9,283 bases of DNA, from assembly GCA_023435805.1 (NCBI GenBank), contig JAEZMC010000233.1:1-9283 (forward strand), written 5' to 3'. A program made the position numbers and the translations under genes. The DNA is from Bacillota bacterium. GTDB taxonomy: Bacteria; Bacillota; Clostridia; Acetivibrionales; DTU013. The notes below the pieces were generated by a model. The model had not been told where the DNA came from. It searched no databases and saw only the letters and a program-made list of their open reading frames with translations. This document shows positions 6,608 through 9,283 of the stretch, piece after piece (positions within the stretch are counted from its first letter, which is position 1; each line of letters begins with the position of its first letter).

Positions 6608-7507
6608 TTGAGGGAAGAAAAACTAAGCCCTGTCAGTAGCCAGCTTTCAGTAATCAGGAAGAATTTTCTTGTTTATCTGTTCGTGTTTCCGACGCTGCTT
6701 TACCTGATCGTATTTCAATTTTATCCTCTGTTTGAATCCATCAGGTTGAGTTTTACGGACCTTTCCTTCCTGCGTCCGGGAAGCGGGAAATATATAGGGT
6801 TTGAAAATTATAAAAATCTTCTGTTTAATGATCCGAATTTCTGGAGTATCGTTTTAAACAGTTTTGTATGGGTCTTTGGATCAACGATCTTTCAGTACTT
6901 GCTTGCTGTTCCTACCGCAATGGTTTTGAATAGCGCCTTAGCGGCACGCTCCTTATGGAGAGGGCTTTTGATGATTCCATGGGTAACGCCGACCGTAATA
7001 ATGGGAGTCATATTCAAAGTCATATTTGACGGTGATTACGGTTTGCTCAATTATTATCTGCAAACCGACATCGTATGGCTGGGAAATGAAAACACCGTGT
7101 GGCCTACGCTTTTGCTGACATCTGTGTGGAAAGGATTCCCTTATGCCACATTAATGATGCTGGCCGGGCTCCAGGGTATTCCAAAAGACATTTACGAAGC
7201 TGCTTTTGTTGACGGATGCAACAAATTCAAGCAGTTCTTTAAGATAACGCTGCCGCTGCTCACGCCTGTACTTTTTGTATCAGGATTGGTAAGCATCGTC
7301 ATTTCATGGACAAAATTCGAGCTTATATGGGTGCTTACTGCGGGAGGTCCCGGTACGGCGACCAGTGTTCTGCCGACCTATGTTTACACAAAGGCTTTTA
7401 TTAACTTTGACATGGGTGCCGGATCAGCTGTTGCAACCATTTCCATGCTGTTCATGCTGGTATTTGTCGTATTCTATTTAAGGCTATTCAAGAACAATAA
7501 CCAATAG
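6608..7507 (+). CDS. ABC transporter permease, MalF/UgpA type
   Basis: The first of two inner-membrane channel subunits of a CUT1-type importer, about 299 residues. After a charged N-terminal tail, the first membrane helix runs from about residue 20 to 38 (LVYLFVFPTLLYLIVF). It is followed by the typical external segment with FTDLSFL and IGFENYKNLL, then five more helices, giving the usual six. The cytoplasmic EAA loop that docks on the ATPase is clear: E197-A-A followed by VDGCNKFKQFFKITLPLLTPV. The start is not an ATG. TTG at 6608 is preferred because AGGTGG lies 9 nt upstream; GTG at 6599 would add three residues. The gene ends 15 bp before the next permease start, so the two subunits are co-translated as partners. 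Its ATPase is not in the window. Confidence 0.93.
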   Translation: MREEKLSPVSSQLSVIRKNFLVYLFVFPTLLYLIVFQFYPLFESIRLSFTDLSFLRPGSGKYIGFENYKNLLFNDPNFWSIVLNSFVWVFGSTIFQYLLAVPTAMVLNSALAARSLWRGLLMIPWVTPTVIMGVIFKVIFDGDYGLLNYYLQTDIVWLGNENTVWPTLLLTSVWKGFPYATLMMLAGLQGIPKDIYEAAFVDGCNKFKQFFKITLPLLTPVLFVSGLVSIVISWTKFELIWVLTAGGPGTATSVLPTYVYTKAFINFDMGAGSAVATISMLFMLVFVVFYLRLFKNNNQ

Positions 7508-7522
7508 GAGGTGAGGATTATA

Positions 7523-8377
7523 ATGAATAAGAGCAATGTAATGAGTAATGCTGCGAGTAAGGTATTAACCTACTTCGTACTGGCGATCATCATGGCTTTC
7601 ATACTGCTGCCATATCTGTGGCTGTTATCATGCAGTTTCAAGCCGGATCAGGAAATTTTCAGCGTAATACCTCACTGGATTCCTAAAGAGGGTACCTTTG
7701 AGCATTATAAATGGGTGTTCAGTCCTTTGGGCCCCGAAATTGGGCCGCTTCTGCTTAACTCTATCGTTGCTGCAGGAGTAACGGCTCTGATGACTACATT
7801 CTTTGCTGCGACAGGCGGATATGCGCTTGGAAAGCACAATTTGCCCGGTTTTAAAATTATCGGCGTGATACTGCTGCTTTCACAGATGTTCCAGGGGCCG
7901 CTGATCATGATACCGTGGTACAAGGCAGCCAGCCTTTTTGGTATTGTCAACACGAAACTTGTTCTGATATTGATATACGGTACTGCAACCATACCGATCG
8001 GCGTATGGCTGATGAGAGGATTTTTTGCAGCAGTGCCCAAAGAATTGGAAGAGGCTGCAGAAATGGACGGCTGCAACAAAATCTCAACCTTTGCCAGAAT
8101 CGTATTACCTTTGACAACACCCGGGCTGGTAGCGGTAGTCATTTATTCTTTCATACTAAGCTGGAATGATTATCAATATGCGCTTATATTGACCAACTCC
8201 ATACAGGCTAAAACGATCCAGGTCGGTATCGCCGAGCTGATGGACAGCATGGGCAAGCAGAGCTGGGGCGGGATTATGGCCAGCGGTATCCTTGTAACGA
8301 TACCTGTCATACTATTGTTTGCATTTATTCAGAAGTACCTTATAGAAGGCCTGACTGCTGGGGCTGTGAAAGGATGA
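7523..8377 (+). CDS. ABC transporter permease, MalG/UgpE type
   Basis: The second channel subunit of the same importer, 284 residues. A hydrophobic first helix (about 16-36) ends in the family-typical LLPYLWLLSCSFKPDQEIF, followed by the external segment WIPKEGTFEHYKWVF and a set of helices that brings the total to six. The ATPase-docking EAA loop reads E177-A-A-E-M-D-G-C-N-K, then FARIVLPLTTPG. The C-terminus LIEGLTAGAVKG is the usual MalG-type ending. ATG 7523 is chosen because AGGAGGTGAGG (7506-7516) lies just upstream; an in-frame GTG at 7511 falls inside that element. The stop is 4 bp before the next start codon, which indicates tight coupling to the URO-D-like gene and supports a common purpose. 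Confidence 0.94.
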   Translation: MNKSNVMSNAASKVLTYFVLAIIMAFILLPYLWLLSCSFKPDQEIFSVIPHWIPKEGTFEHYKWVFSPLGPEIGPLLLNSIVAAGVTALMTTFFAATGGYALGKHNLPGFKIIGVILLLSQMFQGPLIMIPWYKAASLFGIVNTKLVLILIYGTATIPIGVWLMRGFFAAVPKELEEAAEMDGCNKISTFARIVLPLTTPGLVAVVIYSFILSWNDYQYALILTNSIQAKTIQVGIAELMDSMGKQSWGGIMASGILVTIPVILLFAFIQKYLIEGLTAGAVKG

Positions 8378-8381
8378 TACG

Positions 8382-9283
8382 ATGATAGACCGATTGAAAA
8401 GATTGCTGGAGCATATGGAAGAGAATATAGATCTGAAGCATGTTGAAATGGTAGAGAACTTGCATTTGAAATGCCTTCATTTTGAAGAGGTCCCCTATTT
8501 GCCCCTGACCGTTATTTACCCGAGTGATGCGTCCTATGAGCCGTTTCCTTATACGGAAGCGTTCGACGATCCGGAAAAGATGCTCTATAACGAGCTGCTC
8601 AAGAGCTTCTCCAGCAATTTGAACAGTGTTGGTGTGAGAGACCATTTTCCGATGCAGGTAAGAAGCAATCACGGTATAGGCATATTATGCACGCTGTTTG
8701 GCGCAAACTGCCGGATTGTAAATAATGGGATGCCCTGGGTGGATCATCTTGAGGATGGGATGGAAGGAATCAAGAAAATATTGCAGCGCGGAGTCCCGAA
8801 ATTTACCTCAGGACTGGGGAAGCAGGTTCTCGATACCCATCACTTTTATCTGGATGCTTTAAAGCAATTTCCTAAATGCCATAAAGCAATCCATGTCACA
8901 CAGCCCGATTTGCAGGGGCCTTTTGACATTGCACATTTGCTTCTTGGATCCGAGGTTTTCTATGAAATATATGACAATCCCGAGATCATGCATGACCTTC
9001 TGGACCTGATCACTGAAACCTATATAGGATTCAGGCGCTTTATCGACCCATACCTTACGGATCAGGCCGGAGAGGATGCCGTATATATTCACGGCGGCAT
9101 TTATGGCGGCAAGGTTTTAATTAAGGACGATACCGCCTTGATCAACCTTTCCAAGGAACAATATGAAGAGTTTGTAAAGCCATACAACCAGAGGATTATC
9201 AACGAATTTACAGGTTCCATACATTACTGCGGTCCTGAAAGAAAATGGCATCATGAGGTGCTGGAACATCCAAAGCTGAAAAC
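8382..9283 (+). CDS. URO-D superfamily protein (methyltransferase-like), 3' end cut by window
   Basis: An open frame of 300 codons begins at ATG 8382 and runs off the window with no stop. AAAGGA (8369-8374), at the end of the permease gene, serves as ribosome binding site 7 nt upstream. The family is recognisable from QPDLQGPFD (174-182), the following IAHLLLG helix, YDNPEIMHDLLDLITETYI, and the late strand I-H281-Y-C283-G284. Proteins of this superfamily fold as TIM barrels and include HemE (uroporphyrinogen III decarboxylase) and zinc-dependent corrinoid methyltransferases such as MtaA, MtbA and CmuA. The His-x-Cys motif is a zinc-ligand pair in the methyltransferase branch and is not typical of HemE. 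With family members at about 340-400 residues, some 40-100 residues including any further zinc-ligand Cys are missing. Position in a transport operon also argues against haem synthesis. A role in processing the imported solute, perhaps demethylation, is inference; the protein could equally have an undescribed reaction. Confidence 0.85.
   Translation, partial: MIDRLKRLLEHMEENIDLKHVEMVENLHLKCLHFEEVPYLPLTVIYPSDASYEPFPYTEAFDDPEKMLYNELLKSFSSNLNSVGVRDHFPMQVRSNHGIGILCTLFGANCRIVNNGMPWVDHLEDGMEGIKKILQRGVPKFTSGLGKQVLDTHHFYLDALKQFPKCHKAIHVTQPDLQGPFDIAHLLLGSEVFYEIYDNPEIMHDLLDLITETYIGFRRFIDPYLTDQAGEDAVYIHGGIYGGKVLIKDDTALINLSKEQYEEFVKPYNQRIINEFTGSIHYCGPERKWHHEVLEHPKLK

Noticed and set aside
8340..8672. 110-codon open frame on the - strand at the permease/URO-D junction
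   Set aside because: The + strand here carries a coupled gene start and a coherent URO-D-like frame, so the reverse frame is a shadow.
8382..9283. Assignment of the last gene as hemE (haem biosynthesis)
   Set aside because: The His-x-Cys motif and the transporter context fit the methyltransferase-like branch better, and no other haem gene is present.

Overview
The window looks like a chromosomal segment of a low-to-mid GC Bacillota, most likely an anaerobic Clostridia. The reasons are the strong AGGAGG-type ribosome binding sites, TTGACA/TATAAT-type promoters, a GntR/LacI hybrid regulator, a lipoprotein solute-binding protein in a CUT1-type sugar importer without its own ATPase, and the carboxyspermidine route to spermidine. 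This assignment is inference, because no rRNA or marker gene is present. All supported genes lie on the + strand.

Region 1 (1-1266) is a complete 12-helix MFS permease of unknown substrate. It is probably the distal end of an operon that begins before the window.

Region 2 (about 1323-3809) is a self-contained spermidine module. A sigma-A-like promoter drives carboxy(nor)spermidine dehydrogenase and, 22 bp later, carboxynorspermidine decarboxylase (nspC). A clear intrinsic terminator closes it. The two enzymes convert a diamine plus aspartate semialdehyde to the carboxylated triamine, then to spermidine or norspermidine. No diamine-producing gene is in view.

Region 3 (about 3842-9283, running off the end) looks like a regulated uptake and catabolic operon. 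It opens with a perfect-consensus promoter (TTGACA, 17 bp, TATAAT) flanked by two related operator-like repeats whose centres are 100 bp apart. The genes are then a GntR-type regulator with a LacI-like sugar-sensing domain, a lipoprotein substrate-binding protein, two MalF/MalG-type permeases, and a 3'-truncated URO-D superfamily protein. That last protein carries the His-x-Cys motif of zinc, corrinoid-linked methyltransferases rather than of true HemE. The ABC ATPase is absent, and a shared MsmK-type ATPase elsewhere is expected. A long perfect hairpin lies between the binding-protein gene and the first permease gene.

The most interesting part is region 3: a carbohydrate-type importer joined to a URO-D-like, possibly methyl-transferring, enzyme under a local regulator with a well-defined promoter and operator arrangement. 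The substrate cannot be read from the sequence. No CRISPR array, mobile element, tRNA, rRNA or riboswitch was found, and no gene-free stretch exceeds 300 bases.
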